Shown here piece by piece: positions 1 through 12,662 of a DNA stretch of 64,000 nt. Positions within the stretch are counted from its first letter, which is position 1; each line of letters begins with the position of its first letter. A program made the position numbers and the translations under genes. The notes under the pieces are model-generated. The model was not told the DNA's origin, searched no databases, and saw only the letters and a list, made by a program, of their open reading frames with translations. This DNA comes from Agelaius tricolor (lineage: Eukaryota > Chordata > Aves > Passeriformes > Icteridae). Where the stretch lies: assembly GCA_023055355.1 (NCBI GenBank), contig JALJCS010000022.1:8789001-8853000 (forward strand), in the 5' to 3' direction.

Positions 1-2589
1 AGATCATTTCTGCCAACACACACACCCTCGCTTCCAGGCAGGGGCCTGGGAGGAAATCAATTTATTCTTTGTTTATTCTTCTCTCTTGGATCCCAACTGC
101 CCTCATGGAAATCTGAGGGGCTCCCATGGAGACCAGACAGTCCTTTTCCCATTTTATCAGTCCCACACACCAAGCTGTCCCCTCAAACCCCCAGCCCAGG
201 GGGGACACACCAGACAGGGAGCACCACAAATCTTTCCACTTAACCATTCACGAGGAGCTCCCAGGGGAGCTCCCAGAGCAGAGCTTTGGGCTGGAGCAGA
301 GACAATTCCTGAAACCCCAGAGCAGAGAGGCAGTGACTTAATGACAGTTCAGCCCAAGAATCCAGAATAGCAACTCGTTTGTTGTCTGAAGCTGGAATCC
401 ACTTTGTGTGATGACAGATAGCTTAGGAGAAGCAGATCCTGCCTGCCAAGAGAACTTCAAAAAGGACAAGGGGAAAACAAAAATCTGGCTAGAAACCAAA
501 CGCTTTGCTAAACCTAGATAACACACTGTTTACCAACAGCAAACTAGATTAGGGGAGGGGAAAAAAAGGATTTATGCAAATGTTCTTAATTTAATAATTA
601 TCATCAGATATGGCTTTGTTTCTTCCATGTAATTTGTGTAATACAAATAAAGTACAAGGGCTCTCTTCCCCCTATAGGAAATGAGAATTATTAAACATTG
701 CACCGAAAAGAGAAGGAATGTGTTTATTGACATGAAAAATGATCCTGCGGACACAAAAGCTTTTGTATGTTAATTGCTAAATGTCAGAGCAATTTAGAAA
801 GTGGTTGCAGAAGGAAAGAATTCCTTTCCAAAACAGAAGTGGCTTTTCCTCATCCACCATCCTGATTCAAGGCTGCATCTTGAAAGTATTTATGGCTGTG
901 TTTTGATCGGTGACATTGGGTTAGTACCCAAAAACATCCTCACTTCATATTGATGTGGTTACTTGCTAGGAGGCAAAAAGGAAGTGAAGGATTTCCTCCC
1001 AGTTTTATTACTGAATGCTCAAAATGTTTCCTGGGGTAAACAGCACTAAAAACATCTGTTTTGTTTTTTTTTTTTTTCTTTTTGGAAACAAAAGGAGAAC
1101 AACAGTAGCAACCAGGGAATGGAAAAATCCCGGTCTGGAGTGGTGCTGTGAAAAAGGTTTTGCTCTGGAAGAGGGAAGGGGAACAGCCACAGGTGTCCTG
1201 GGCTGATAGATACACTCAGCAGCACTGAGAGTCTCTGCATGTGGTGTCTCTGGTCTTCTGTCCTGCTCCACAAAGGAGAAGAGAAATAGAAACTGTGTGA
1301 TTCAGCTGCCAGACAGTTAGAGATGCTTCAGTAAATTAAACTTTGGACTGGAAAATGAGGGAGCTTCTTAACATCTTTAATTACAGCCTGTTGATTTACT
1401 GCTCCGGGTGGGGAAACAAACCAACAAACCCAAACCTTTGCAGTCCTGATGGAGAAAGACAGACAAAGAAAACTTACCATGCATTCATGAGCATATTTCA
1501 GCAGGAAATGAATACACTCCACCAAAACCTGTTTGTGAGCCATGCAAACCCTTAGAGCAGCAAAGCAGCCACCAGCAGAACCAGTAGTTGCACTGAGTTA
1601 AAAAACAGGACAAGTTTCACCAAGATAAAACAACAGAACCTGCAGAGCACCCCGTGGGGCTCTCCCTCATCCAGCATCTCCTGGAGAACCTCTGCCTGTA
1701 AAACCTGAGGACAGCTTAACCAGCACAGAGGGAAGGTTGATGTGCCATGGGATGCCTGCCAAGCCACCCCTTCCATGTGCAAAACCTTTTTCTCTGCCAA
1801 ACCAGAGCCAGCCATGGCCATGGAGAACTCTCCTTTCCTAAGTTTCTCCTCAAAAGCTGCTATTTCCACAGCTCTGCAAAAGTGGTCTGTCAAATTAACA
1901 TTTCTTATCTCAAAATTTACATACAAATACAGACTGTATAAACCTTCTATCAAAATTTAAAACTTCTCTATAAATTCATTTCCCACAGTGTCATGGACTT
2001 TCCCTGGAGGAAATGATACAGTTTAATGACTTATCTGGTAAGCCGGGCTTATCCATAAAAATTTATTTATTCCAGTTATAGAGCAAGGAATGCAGGTGAT
2101 GCCAACAGCCCTGCAAGTCTCTTACTGTTAGGTTGGACAGTAAGAAAAAGTTTTAAGAAGAAAAAGGGTTTATTTTGTGTGTTCTCTAGGTTATATACTC
2201 TTAACAAAGCATGATTTTAAGTTATTAACTACATCATAATAAGTTATATTTATTTGTGTAAAGTAATTAGCATCAATATAATTGGTAAAAGTTTCATAGA
2301 AATTTAATAAGGCACATATACACACTTACTTATGCACATAGTCTAGCTTACCAAAATTTTCATGTATCTCTTTTAATTTGTTCTTATGTTGACAGCTTTG
2401 TCTTCTTTGCTATGGATACACTCAAAAATCACCAATTGTTATTTCTTCTGCTAACTCAGTTCTGCTTGCAGACCAGCTGCAAAGCCCCTCCATACTTCCC
2501 CCTTCATGTATTTGAGTGACAAATACAGCTGATAAGGATTTTTGTAGGATAATTAATTTTTTACTAGTTAGTTTACTTCATACTAGTGT
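1..2589. other. intergenic DNA, nothing recognised
   Basis: AT-rich to moderate GC vertebrate intergenic sequence with only short chance open frames. A homopolymer T run lies near 1065-1078. I see no exon, RNA gene or clear repeat here. Confidence 0.5.
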
Positions 2590-2629
2590 ACATGGGAACA
2601 AGGTGCCTCTGGAAGTACTGAATTAGCAG

Positions 2630-3003
2630 GGTGCCCAGGCAAAGGAAGGAGTGATGAATCTGACTCCATGTTCTCAGAGGGCTAATTTATTATTTAATGA
2701 CACTAAATTATATGAAAGAATACTATACTAACTAAAGAATACAGAAAGAATACTTACAGAAGGCTCATAATAAAAACTTGTGACTCTTTCCAGAGCCTCA
2801 AGACAGCTTGGCCCTGATTGGCCAAAGAGTCAAAACAACTCACATGAAACCAATGAACCAATCACCTGTGGGTAAACAATCCAAACACATTCCACATGAG
2901 CACAATACAGGAGAAGCAAATAAGATCATTATGTTTTCCTTTTTCTCTGAGGCTTCTCAGGAGAAAAACCCTGGGCAAAGGGATTTTTCCAGAGAATGTG
3001 AAT
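2630..3003 (-). mobile_element. LTR fragment of an avian endogenous retrovirus (family A), minus orientation
   Basis: Read on the minus strand this matches the element at 5562-5928 over most of its length. Shared features are the start region with a cattcacattctctgg motif, two CCAAT-type boxes (ccaatcagggcc region), an AATAAA-type polyadenylation signal, and the gaacatggagtcagattcatca segment after it. No retroviral coding sequence is attached, so it is a solo or truncated LTR. The left boundary is uncertain: similarity to the other copy stops near 2660, and I extend to about 2630 because the sequence looks like U5. No convincing target duplication was seen. Confidence 0.7.
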
Positions 3004-3179
3004 GCCCTGTGGGAGCACCTGTGCAGCTGCAGTCACACAGCTCTGCTCTTGTGTTCCCCTGGCACTACTGGGGCTGCACTTGTGCTTCTCCATTGATCCT
3101 GGTGCATTCAGGCAGAAGGACCACAGACAGCCCTTGGATCTCTACTCTCTTCTAAGAAACTGCAAAACTTAGAGGATGA

Positions 3180-3470
3180 AGAAAACTGCCACCAAAACCA
3201 TTTAAAGGCTGGGGAGGAGGAACTGCTTCCAGTGAGAAATTTGATGGGCAGGATTTATTGAGCTTATCAAAGAGAAGACCAAGGGTGACTTGATTACAGG
3301 GTATTAAGTACCTCCATGGAGAGAAAATAGCAGCCATAAAGGGCTCTTTAATCTAGCAGGGAAAGGCTTTGCAAGAACCCATGGCTGGGAGCTAAAGCCA
3401 GACAACTTCAAACAGAAAACACAGCACAGATTTTTAACAGCGAGAGCAAGCTGGCAAAGGATGGGGCAGA
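3180..3470 (+). mobile_element. ancient CR1-type LINE 3' fragment
   Basis: The run from gagcttatcaaagagaag through gtgacttgattacag and ctctttaatctagcag to tttttaacagcgag follows the 3' region of old amniote CR1 LINEs as I recall it. It is strongly diverged and has no open frame. Family assignment is by recognition only. Confidence 0.55.
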
Positions 3471-3479
3471 TTCCTCAGT

Positions 3480-5561
3480 CCATCCTGAAGAATGCTGCAC
3501 AGCTGCCTCCATTCCCAGCAAGGGCCAGGCCTGCAAGGAGCACTGCTGAGATCCTTCCCCTGCTCTCAGCAGAGCTGGAGCCATGGGAGATGCTGGAAAG
3601 GGAAGGGACTGGAGCGCCCAGGGCCACCTTGGGAAAGAGCACCTGGCTCTGCACCATGGCCAGGTGAGAGATGAGCAGCAAGGAACTGTTACTGCCACAG
3701 AAGAGGAAAAGATGCCTTGCAGCTCTTTAACAGATAAATGTGAAGTCAGCCTTCATCAAAAATAATTCAAATTTAGTGACTGATTTTGGCTTTCCACCTT
3801 CAGAGCAAGATTGAAGGAATATTCAAAGACAGGGTTTTGGCTACTGCTTTGTAAAGCATTTGGTATCCTAGTCATGTTTGGGATTCTTCCTCCTGCCTGA
3901 CTAATTATTTCTATTTCCTGTTTTCTTTGAAATTGCTACAATGTTCTGCATTGCTGGAATCTGAAATATTGTTTCATGGAACATGATGGTATTTGTGCAT
4001 ACCACAAACTCCAGAGATGCCAAATTCCTTTTCATGCTACTGCTCCAGCTCTTGAAAAAATATTTCCCACCTCCAACAAATATCAACAGCTCTTCCCCAA
4101 GAAGAGCACGAAAGCTTCAAACATAAAAAACTTTAAAAAATGTTTAACCACTGAAACAAAAAACCAGTGATGAAAAATGGTATTTCTCTATTTACACTCA
4201 CTGCCTGCCTTATTCTGCACTCAGACAATTTGGTGAAAAAAAAACTTTGGTGGCTATTCATTTCATGAATTCATTTTATTTCAAAACATGGTGATTTCCT
4301 TCAGCTGAAAGAAACGTCTTGCAATTAAAGCAGAAGACAGGGAAATTGTGGATTTTTCCTAACACTACCACTGATTAAGAGATGGGCCCACTATCACATA
4401 GATGATTTCTCTTTCACTGAAAAGAAAAATCAAAAAAGTTATAATATTCAGTTCCAGGAAATTCAGCTTTTTGTACTTTCACATCTGCAAAGAGATGCAG
4501 GGTCAGCTGATGGGAAGCCAGATGTATTTCAACTCTTGGTTATATCCTCTTGAACAGTAACTTCAGTTTTGTTTTTTTTTTTGTATAAAAATCTGTGACT
4601 CTTCCAGTAAACTCCCACTGAAATTCTACTTTTTAGGTACTTTCCTGTGCCCAGCCCGTGTCAGGCTGCAGCCTGCACATGTGTTGCACAGTCTTTGTCC
4701 TCTCCTCATACCCAGGAAGGTTCTGTCCTGCTTCTGTGTCCTTCTCCCCACACACCACTCCTATTCCCATCATTAATGGTTGATAAATAGCTAATGAGTG
4801 GCTTGGACATTAGGGCCTCCCTTTCCATCTGGGCTACATGCTATTTTACAGGCCCTGCTAAATCTTTATTAGATTTGGGTGTACATTATTGATTTAGGTA
4901 GATGAGGTCGTTGTAACCTCATCTCAAAGAGAAAGGAAGCAGGAGAAGCCAAATGTAATTCAGCTGTTATTTTCTGTAGCACTGCAAATCAATAGCAGGG
5001 AAAAAGTCACAACAAAACCAAAAAGTGTCCATTAAAAAAAAAAAAAAAAGAGTCATAACTGGACCTTAAACCAAATGCAATGGTCTTACAGGCACTTGGA
5101 AGCAAGGAACTGAAACAGGCTATAAAAGTTAAGAGCTTTTCCCATTTTAACACTACAGAATAGGTGGTAGGTTCTAGTGAAGAGACAATGTTAATAAAAT
5201 ACCAGGCTGTTCCTAGGGCAAAGTGACATCTATTTATAGAATAAGAACACTTTACACAGTGATAGCTTAATAAAAGGGCATCTTTTGGTTAAGTTATTTT
5301 TGCTCCTGTTAAACGGCCATATCAGCACCTGCAGCTCTAAAAAAGAAAAACTCAGGCTTTATACTAAGCACTTTTGAGCATCCTGTCAGAGGTAACTTAA
5401 GCACAGAAATCCCCCAGAAAGTCTGGGTCTGGCATTCAGGGCTGGTCCCTCTGAAAGACTTCAACCACACTGTTCACCACTTATAACCTATGGATGTGAA
5501 CATCAAGGGTGTACATGGGTTCAAAAGACCTTGCATAAATACATGAAAAAGGAGCCTTAGG
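3480..5561. other. intergenic DNA containing the first copy of a 77-bp repeat
   Basis: No gene recognised. It holds homopolymer tracts (T near 4570-4580, A at about 5034-5049) and, at 4950-5026, the first copy of a short direct repeat whose partner lies at 5929-6006. Confidence 0.45.
4950..5026 (+). repeat. 77-bp direct repeat, copy 1
   Basis: Copies at 4950-5026 and 5929-6006 differ by one substitution and one extra A. They are about 980 bp apart in the same orientation and bracket the LTR fragment at 5562-5928. Confidence 0.9.
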
Positions 5562-5928
5562 TGTCACATTCACATTCTCTGGAAAAATCCCTTTGCCCAG
5601 GATTTTTCTCCTGGGAAGCAGAGAAGCCTCAGAGAAAAAGGAAAACAATAACTATGTGATTTGCTTCTCCTGTGTTGTGCTCATGTGGAATGTGTTTGGA
5701 GATTGTTTCATTGGATTCTGCTGTGAGTTGTTTTCACTCTTTGGCCAATCAGGGCCAAGCTGTGTTGGGACTCTGGAAAGAGTCACAAGTTTTTATTATC
5801 TTTTTAACCTTCTGTAAGTATCTTTTCTGTATTCTTTAGTATAGTTGTAGTATAGTATTCTTTAATATAATACAGTATCATAAAACAATAAATTAGCCTT
5901 CTGAGAACATGGAGTCAGATTCATCATT
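5562..5928 (+). mobile_element. LTR fragment of an avian endogenous retrovirus (family A), plus orientation
   Basis: Starts with tgtcacattcacattctc and carries the same landmarks as the copy at 2630-3003: ggccaatcagggcc, an AT-rich stretch with tagtatag, an AATAAA signal (caataaattagcc) and gaacatggagtcagattcatc. The 3' end is cut abruptly after tcatcatt, exactly where copy 2 of the 77-bp repeat begins. It is therefore 3'-truncated, and no internal retroviral sequence follows. Confidence 0.75.
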
Positions 5929-6006
5929 CAAATGTAATTCAGCTGTTATTTTCTGTAGCACTGCAAATCAATAGCAAGGAAAAAGTCACAACAAAACCAA
6001 AAAAGT
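5929..6006 (+). repeat. 77-bp direct repeat, copy 2
   Basis: Second copy of 4950-5026, beginning at the LTR truncation point. After it the sequence diverges from the region following copy 1. Confidence 0.9.
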
Positions 6007-9000
6007 CTAGGGGCGACAAAAATACAATATGGAGGTACTTTGGGAAAGAACTCCTTGCACAGATGTGTGCAAGAGCTGTGTGTTCATGCTCCCCTAAGGC
6101 CATTCCATGCACAGGGCAAGGTGAGCCAAAGGGGAGGACAGCACTGGCACAGCTGCTGTGTTCACTGGTGGCTGTGTGCCCCTTCCTGCTGTCCCCAGCC
6201 GTGGTGCCAGGCCAGGCTGTCCCCCCAGCTCACAGCTGTCACTTCGAGGCACAGGTGACCCCAAGCTGAGCACCTGTCCCTGAGACAGAGGTGCCAACTC
6301 CAGCTCAGCACCCCCTTAGCCCTCCCAGAGAGGGCCTCTCTCTTCATCCTCCCTTTTGGAGAATGCAGCCCAGGGTGGCAAATTCCAGCAGGCAGCAGAG
6401 CACTTAGCCAAACTCACAAAGGACTCGTGTATTGTATGCCTAATCCAGGGGCATTTTGGGATTCCCATCCTAAAGCCACAAACCAAACCACACAAAAGCC
6501 ATTTTCACCTGGGCTCGGGGGTGTTGTTCCCTCTTAATGCACCGTGACAGGCTGCCTGGCTGCTTCCAAATCACAGCTCTTTGATCTCCCCATTCTAAAG
6601 GAATATGAGATTCAGGACTGCTGGTTGTATCCAGGAGCTGTCAAGTTCCACTAATCTGCCTCCCTTTCACATGACAGCCAGCTGGTGTTTGCCTCTGCAG
6701 CCACATTCTGGTGTGGAATTCCAAAGTCAGGGAGCCTGGAGCTGCCATCAGGGGCCTTGGGGCACCTGCACACAGTCAGCTCCTGCAGAACCGTGTCCAG
6801 TTTATGCCCAGGTCTGTGCAAACCCCTCTGTCCTGTTTAGCAAGTGGATTTGGCTGCCTGGAAGGATTCCAGGCTGGCAGCTCAGCTCTCTCCCTGCGTG
6901 GAGCCCTGGCAACTCAGCAGTGCAAGATCCAAACTCTTTTTTCACCCCTGTGTTCCACCTGATATGATCAATGCTGGTGTGAGAGCCCATTTTCAGCAGC
7001 ACTAAATGCTCAGCTCATCAGTGTGTGATAACAGCCACACAGGGGTCTCTCTCTCTGTTTTCTGCTAACAGAAACCATGACAGAGCACAATATATTCCAT
7101 TCTACTGTCCCTGTGACCAGCCAGGCACTGCCACCTCACTGCCCACCAAGCACAGGTACATCTCCAACCCTTTGCTTTAAACCAGCCAGAGAGCCAACAC
7201 CCTGTGAAGCCATGTGATTCCTAAGACACTGGAGAAGAACTTGGAGAATTTTGAAGCTGTCCACACCCCCAGGCACTTCTGCAGCTGATGCTGAGTGCAC
7301 CAGCCTGGGCTGTTCTGGAGCTCACACCAGAGGATCCCTGCTATGCTGCAGCTGAGCACTGAGTGCAATCCTCTCCAACAGTGAGGTCTGGGACATTCAT
7401 AAGAAAATGTGACCATATCTGTCAAAAATATAATTGAGAAACTACTGCCACAGGGGCAGCACATCATAGCCTTCATTTAGCCTTTCATGGTTTCACAAAA
7501 AGGTCAAAACACACTAAAAAGGTCAAAACATGCCTTCACCAAACTGGTTTGAGTGAAAAGTTGGGTATTTCTATCTGGCGTCAGGGATCACTCACCTGTC
7601 TCCAGCTCTTTCCAGATGTGCAGTAAGAGCACAGTTCCTAGTCTTCCTCATCTTCCAAAGACCAGAAACATCCTTGGCTAAAACCACAACAAATTACAGC
7701 AGCCACCATCACCACAGCTGAATGTGCAAGCCACACATGCAGTGAGTGTGAGTTTTACGTGGCCATGTGGTTGCTCATTTTCTAGATAAGAAGACAAGGA
7801 GAAGCTAAAAAATGAAAGGTTTTTTGTTTGACCCAGTCAGGGTGTTCATGCACTCTCCACTCCCTCACTCCAACATAAAACCAATTCTCTCTTGTTGGAC
7901 TTTGCTGCTGCTACAGCCAGAACTTCCTTTTTGCCTCATTAGCCAGAGCAGTGGCTAGTTTTAAAGCTTTGCTAACACTTCCTTCCTTCTCCCCATCCAT
8001 AATGCTCCATCAGACATCATCGTGGTTCAGTGAGAAAATAATGAAGAAAAATGTACATTTGACAGTTTGCTGAGACTGCCTGCTCTGCTAGTCTCAATTC
8101 TGCTTTTTCTTAATTCCTGAAGCACTTCTGCCAGGCAATACCCACTCTGCAGCAGCAAGCAGCAGTCCTGGAATCCCAGAACCCCAGGGCTGTTTCCACA
8201 CAGCAGCAGAGGGAGATGCTGCAGTGGACCTGGTCCTTGGAGTTCCCACTGGCCACATCTCTGCTGCCTATGGATACACCTGAACATGTGCATGGAGCTC
8301 AGGGCTCCTCAGACACTCACCAGCCTCTGTGCCAGGGAGACACAAGCTGTGAAAAGAGCCAAACTGGGAAGAAACTGGGAAGAAATACACCATGTAGTTA
8401 CCCATCAGTGTACACAGCTTATTCCCTCCTCACCACCAGGCATCCAAAAAAATCCTTCAGTCACACTGCCAAAACAGCAGTGACATTTCAAAGTAGCCAC
8501 ATTCAGATTAACCAGCAGTTGGCTCCAAAAGAGTCAACACAAGCTGATCTTACAGCCCCAGACCCATCAGGCCTCCTGCTGCCATTTATGTGGCCACAAA
8601 CAGAGATCAGAGCCTTATTTTCTCATCCTTCACCACTCAGCAACTGCACTGGCTCCCTGCTTGGCCCAGACCCAAAACCAACATTTTCTGCAACAAACAC
8701 AGAACTTGTGGCCACCTGGGCTGTGGTGCTCCACTATTTCTCACTCAGAGCTGTGTTCCCTACAGTTACAAGCTGGGGTAAATAAGAGGGATCATGACAA
8801 AACAAACACCAGCAGGTCATCCTTAATTCAGAAATTGCATTCTCTGTGTTCCCAGCCACCACCATCAGACACCTCATCCTTCAATGTATAGACACTTTCC
8901 AACCTGCAGACCAAGAACCCCGGGGAATCCTGAGATAATTCTACAAAGGGTAATTAAGAAAAGTGAGTCTGTTGTTAATGGCCTTAAATTAGCTCTATGG

Positions 9001-10387
9001 GGATCCATGTACTCACTGAAAAGTATTTTTAATAAGAGGAAAAGAAGGTTTACATGGACACTCACTGCACAAAGAGTTCCTTCTCCAGGGTGGCAGAAGT
9101 CAGAGGCATCTCCTTGTCCCCTCTCCTGCCCACATCACATCCCTGTGACTGTCCCTGTGCGTTGCTGACCAGCTCTGTATGTGATGACCTCCTGTGTGCT
9201 GTTGTTTTGCATAAGCTCAGCCCATAAGAAACAAAATCAAACAGCAAAAGATCACTGCACTGAGATATAAGCAGAAGAAAACTTCTTTCCTAAAGCTGAA
9301 GTTCATAAAATTGAAAACAAACTAACCTAAGACAGCTCCTGTAACACAATATCACTGATCAAATATTACAACAGGCTCGCTCTAAGAGAAGCCCCTTGCC
9401 TTGCCACATGTGCCCAGTCCTCTCCAAACTTCATTAAAGTCTAGTAAAAAATAAATAAGATAAATATCATTTGCATGTATTATAGGAATTAGAAGGGATT
9501 GCCAGATGGGGAGCTCTCCTCCAGCAGGGCTGCTGTTTTCCAGGAGAGACAAGCACTGGCACTACCCAGCTGTTTGGGGCCTGTGCTGCTCCCACTCCTG
9601 GAAAACCATCGCCCCTGGCTTCTCCCTGTAATTAGTTGGTGCTAATACCCTTGGCAGGGCTCTGGAAAAGTCACATTCTGAGAGATCACCCTTGTGAGCA
9701 GCTGCACTCGGGAGACAGAACGTCACCACTGCAAGCTGTCAGCCAATTCATCTCCAGCAAAAGTCAGCCTGGCCAGAAACTGGGAGTTCTTTATCTCAGG
9801 ACAGCAGACCGAGCGGGGCTTTAATTGCTGAGCTATGCTAATGAGCCTGGTTTGTGACACGAGGTGCTGGTGGTGGCTCTGTTTGGGAGCACAGCACTGT
9901 CACCCCCCCGAGGGCACACACAATCAGCTTAAAGCTGCAGCCGGTCTGGATGCAGAGGAGAAGCCATGCAGGGGTCCCCTCAGCGTGGCTCCTTATCAAA
10001 GGCATCATTAGCAGCTGCTCCTGGAGTGGCAGGAGCCTCTCCTGGGTCAGCTCCGTTCACTTCCCTCCTTTCTTCCCTCCCTTCACAGGGTTTTTGGTTT
10101 TTTCTCCTTAAATTGTGAGTTCTGTAAACATCGCTGCCAAATCATCTGCAGGGGAACAAAATGATACCAAGAATTCAGTGTTTCCTCACAGATAAGAGCC
10201 GTGTCTGGTTTTAAAAGGAGTTAAAACACATTGTGCCAGGGGAAAAGCAAACAAAAGAACATCAGCTGAAGTTTCTTGCTGACTTCTTGAGTCAAACTCT
10301 ACTTCAGCCTGCATTCCACTTTTTTCCTTTTGGGTTAGGGCCCGCAGTAATGAAAACAGTTATTTTAACACTCATATTTTGGAAAAT
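6007..10387. other. intergenic DNA, nothing recognised
   Basis: Unique-looking sequence with scattered open frames up to 189 codons (8216-8785, +). None has a recognisable domain or a plausible exon structure. I see no RNA genes or clear repeats. Confidence 0.45.
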
Positions 10388-10520
10388 AATCACAGAATGG
10401 GAGGGATGTTAAGGATCATGTAGCTTCAACCCCACTGCCATGGGTAGGGAACCCATCAGGTCACTAAGAGCCTGATCTTCAATACCTCCAGGGATGGGGG
10501 ATCCACAGCCTCCCTGGGCA
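10388..10520 (-). mobile_element. CR1 LINE 3'-end fragment, minus orientation
   Basis: The cacagaatggg start, the cccactgccatggg segment and the ctccagggatgggggatccac segment match the reverse complement of the avian CR1 3' end. Internal deletions relative to the usual element are visible. Confidence 0.7.
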
Positions 10521-12108
10521 AAATAACAGCCCAGGTGGACACAAGAGTAGAGATTTCCTTGTCCAGATATCAAATGCAGTTTCATTTGCCCCATTAATGA
10601 TGAGGCTTGCTTGCCACAGAAAGCCCAGGGCACATTTCCATGGGTAAGGCCAGTGCTCAGCACCTTTAAAAATCATTAGTACTTAAATGTGGCATTATTA
10701 TTCCTCTGGCATTACCCAGGGAGGTGTGCAGGCATCACAGAGCCCAGGCACTCTGCAAACATCCATTTCACCAGTCCCTGAGATCTTCTAACCTGGGGGC
10801 CCAACCCTGCACACACTTGAGTAACCACCAGCATCTCGTGGCCCCACTGAAATCAGCACAACTGATGAATGGAATGAAATCAGTAATTACCCATGTGCTT
10901 AATTATTTGCAGAACTGGGGGCTAAGTGCTTCATTTTCAGCTTTATGCCTGAAAATATTGGTTCTAATCTAGAGTGCCTCACTTTGCACTCAGTCCCACG
11001 AGGAGCAGCATGGTCTGGCCTAATTAAGCAAAAGCACTTAAAGTGTTTAACTTTAGTATGTGAACAAACCCATTGACTGAACACTGCATTGCTTGGCTTG
11101 GATGGCAGGATGGGCCCCTCAGCCCAGGTGTTAGGGGACAAAACTGAGGGAAACATGACCCAAACCCTAAACCTGTCCAAGGCCAGGCGCTCAGGGTGTT
11201 GGACACCCCAGGGCTCCCCTGGTGGGACAGGCAGGAGCCCTGGCAGGGCTCAGGATCCACCCATGTGTCCCCATTCCCATCCTGGGCGGCATCCAGGCCT
11301 GTCTGTGCAAGGGGGTGCACAGAGGCAGTGCTGGGATTGAAACAGAAGCTGCAAATGTTCCCTGTAATCCACTGATTGGAAGCCTTCGTGCTCAAAAGCT
11401 GATCCCTGATTTAACACTCGCCACAGCTCCCACTCTGCAGCAGGGGCACAGCCCAGATGTCCCTGGGGACATCCCTCACTGCCACACGGGGACAGGCACC
11501 TTCCAGGGGCACAGGCCTTGCAGCCAGACCCCTCTGCACCTCTGCTTCCATCTCTTTTTTTGTTTTTTTGTTTTTCTTCCCAGGCTGAGGAGTACCTGGA
11601 ATGGGCTTGTGCATGAGGAGACCCAGCTCTCCCCAGGCCTGGGCTACCTGGGACAAAGCCTCCAACCGTGGCTTGCTTCTTACAAGCCCTAATTTTAGGC
11701 CCTTTAGGACACAAAATAATGATAACACACTCCCTGGAAAAAAAAAAAATAATCCCCTTGGGCCTGTGTAAAATTAGCAGTGTGCTGCCTGTCCCACTTT
11801 CGCTGCTGCTATGTGGGGCAGCCGGGCTTATTAATACCCTGCACTCATTTCCACATCCTTTGCTTTCCCCCTGGCAAAGGGAGCCTGGGGGCTGCCAGGA
11901 TCTTCTGCTGCTCCCCCCAGCAGGGCCAGGGGTGCCCCTCTTACCCTGACAGAGCAAACCTCCTGCACCCCACCTGGGAGGGCAGCACGATGCACAGGGC
12001 AAGGCGGAGGAGCTGCAGGGTGCTGTGGGGAGGAAGAGGAGGGATGTGCCCTTTGCTGGCACAAGGGAACCCCAGCAATGAGGCTGAAGCACAGCTTGGA
12101 CTGTGCAT
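10521..12108. other. intergenic DNA, nothing recognised
   Basis: GC-richer intergenic sequence. It carries overlapping open frames on both strands, including 280 codons on the minus strand (11250-12092) of low-complexity Pro/Ser/Gly-rich composition with no family resemblance. Confidence 0.4.
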
Positions 12109-12578
12109 GAGCCCAGAATGTATCAGAAATATAAAACATTTAGACTGATTAAAAAATTAATTCTCTGTGTTTTAATGACTTCTGCATTCTTCAGTTGTTT
12201 ATTTTCTTGGACATCACTGTTCATCCCAATAGAGACAATTTCAATTTCAGATCAAGAAACCAGCACCACCAGGCAGGCAGGACAATGGAGAACCCTCTCC
12301 TTACTCCTTTACCAAATAACAAAACAGAAAATGAGTGTAAATTTGCACAAGCAATTTCCAAGTGCAAGTCTGATTTTTTGGATTGCTTTTCTCTTTCAGC
12401 TAAATTGTGTTTATCAGCTTGACAGAAAATGCAATGACTGTTTTTCACTAGGAATTTTTTACTAATTTAATTATCAGGAGAAATGCTACTATCCTCACCA
12501 TGTGAAATTAATATATCAGGAACTTCTCTACTGTCTTGCATGTGTGCATGACATTTATATGGATCATTGCAACTAATA
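12109..12578 (+). repeat. 470-bp duplicated segment, copy 1
   Basis: Nearly identical (about seven substitutions and one 5-bp indel seen by eye) to 19025-19499 in the same orientation. Both copies begin with gagcccagaatgtatcag and end with ttgcaactaata. I do not recognise it as a known repeat family. Open frames of 75-120 codons occur in both copies but resemble no known protein. Confidence 0.9.
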
Positions 12579-12595
12579 AATATATATCCAAAGGG

Positions 12596-12662
12596 GGGGA
12601 AGATATATATATATAAAAGATATATATATATATAAAAGATATATATATATATATGTATATGT
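12596..12662. repeat. AT microsatellite with higher-order 18-19 bp unit
   Basis: Alternating AT runs broken by aaaag at regular spacing. The tract lies just past the right end of duplicated segment copy 1. Confidence 0.85.

Noticed and set aside
5027..5928. 77-bp repeats as a long target-site duplication of the LTR
   Set aside because: The LTR starts about 535 bp after the first copy, and retroviral duplications are 4-6 bp.
8216..8785. 189-codon plus-strand open frame
   Set aside because: No domain, signal or family resemblance, and no promoter or splice context. Chance frame.
11250..12092. 280-codon minus-strand open frame in intergenic DNA
   Set aside because: Low-complexity composition, no recognisable domain, and other open frames on the opposite strand. 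Likely chance in GC-rich sequence.
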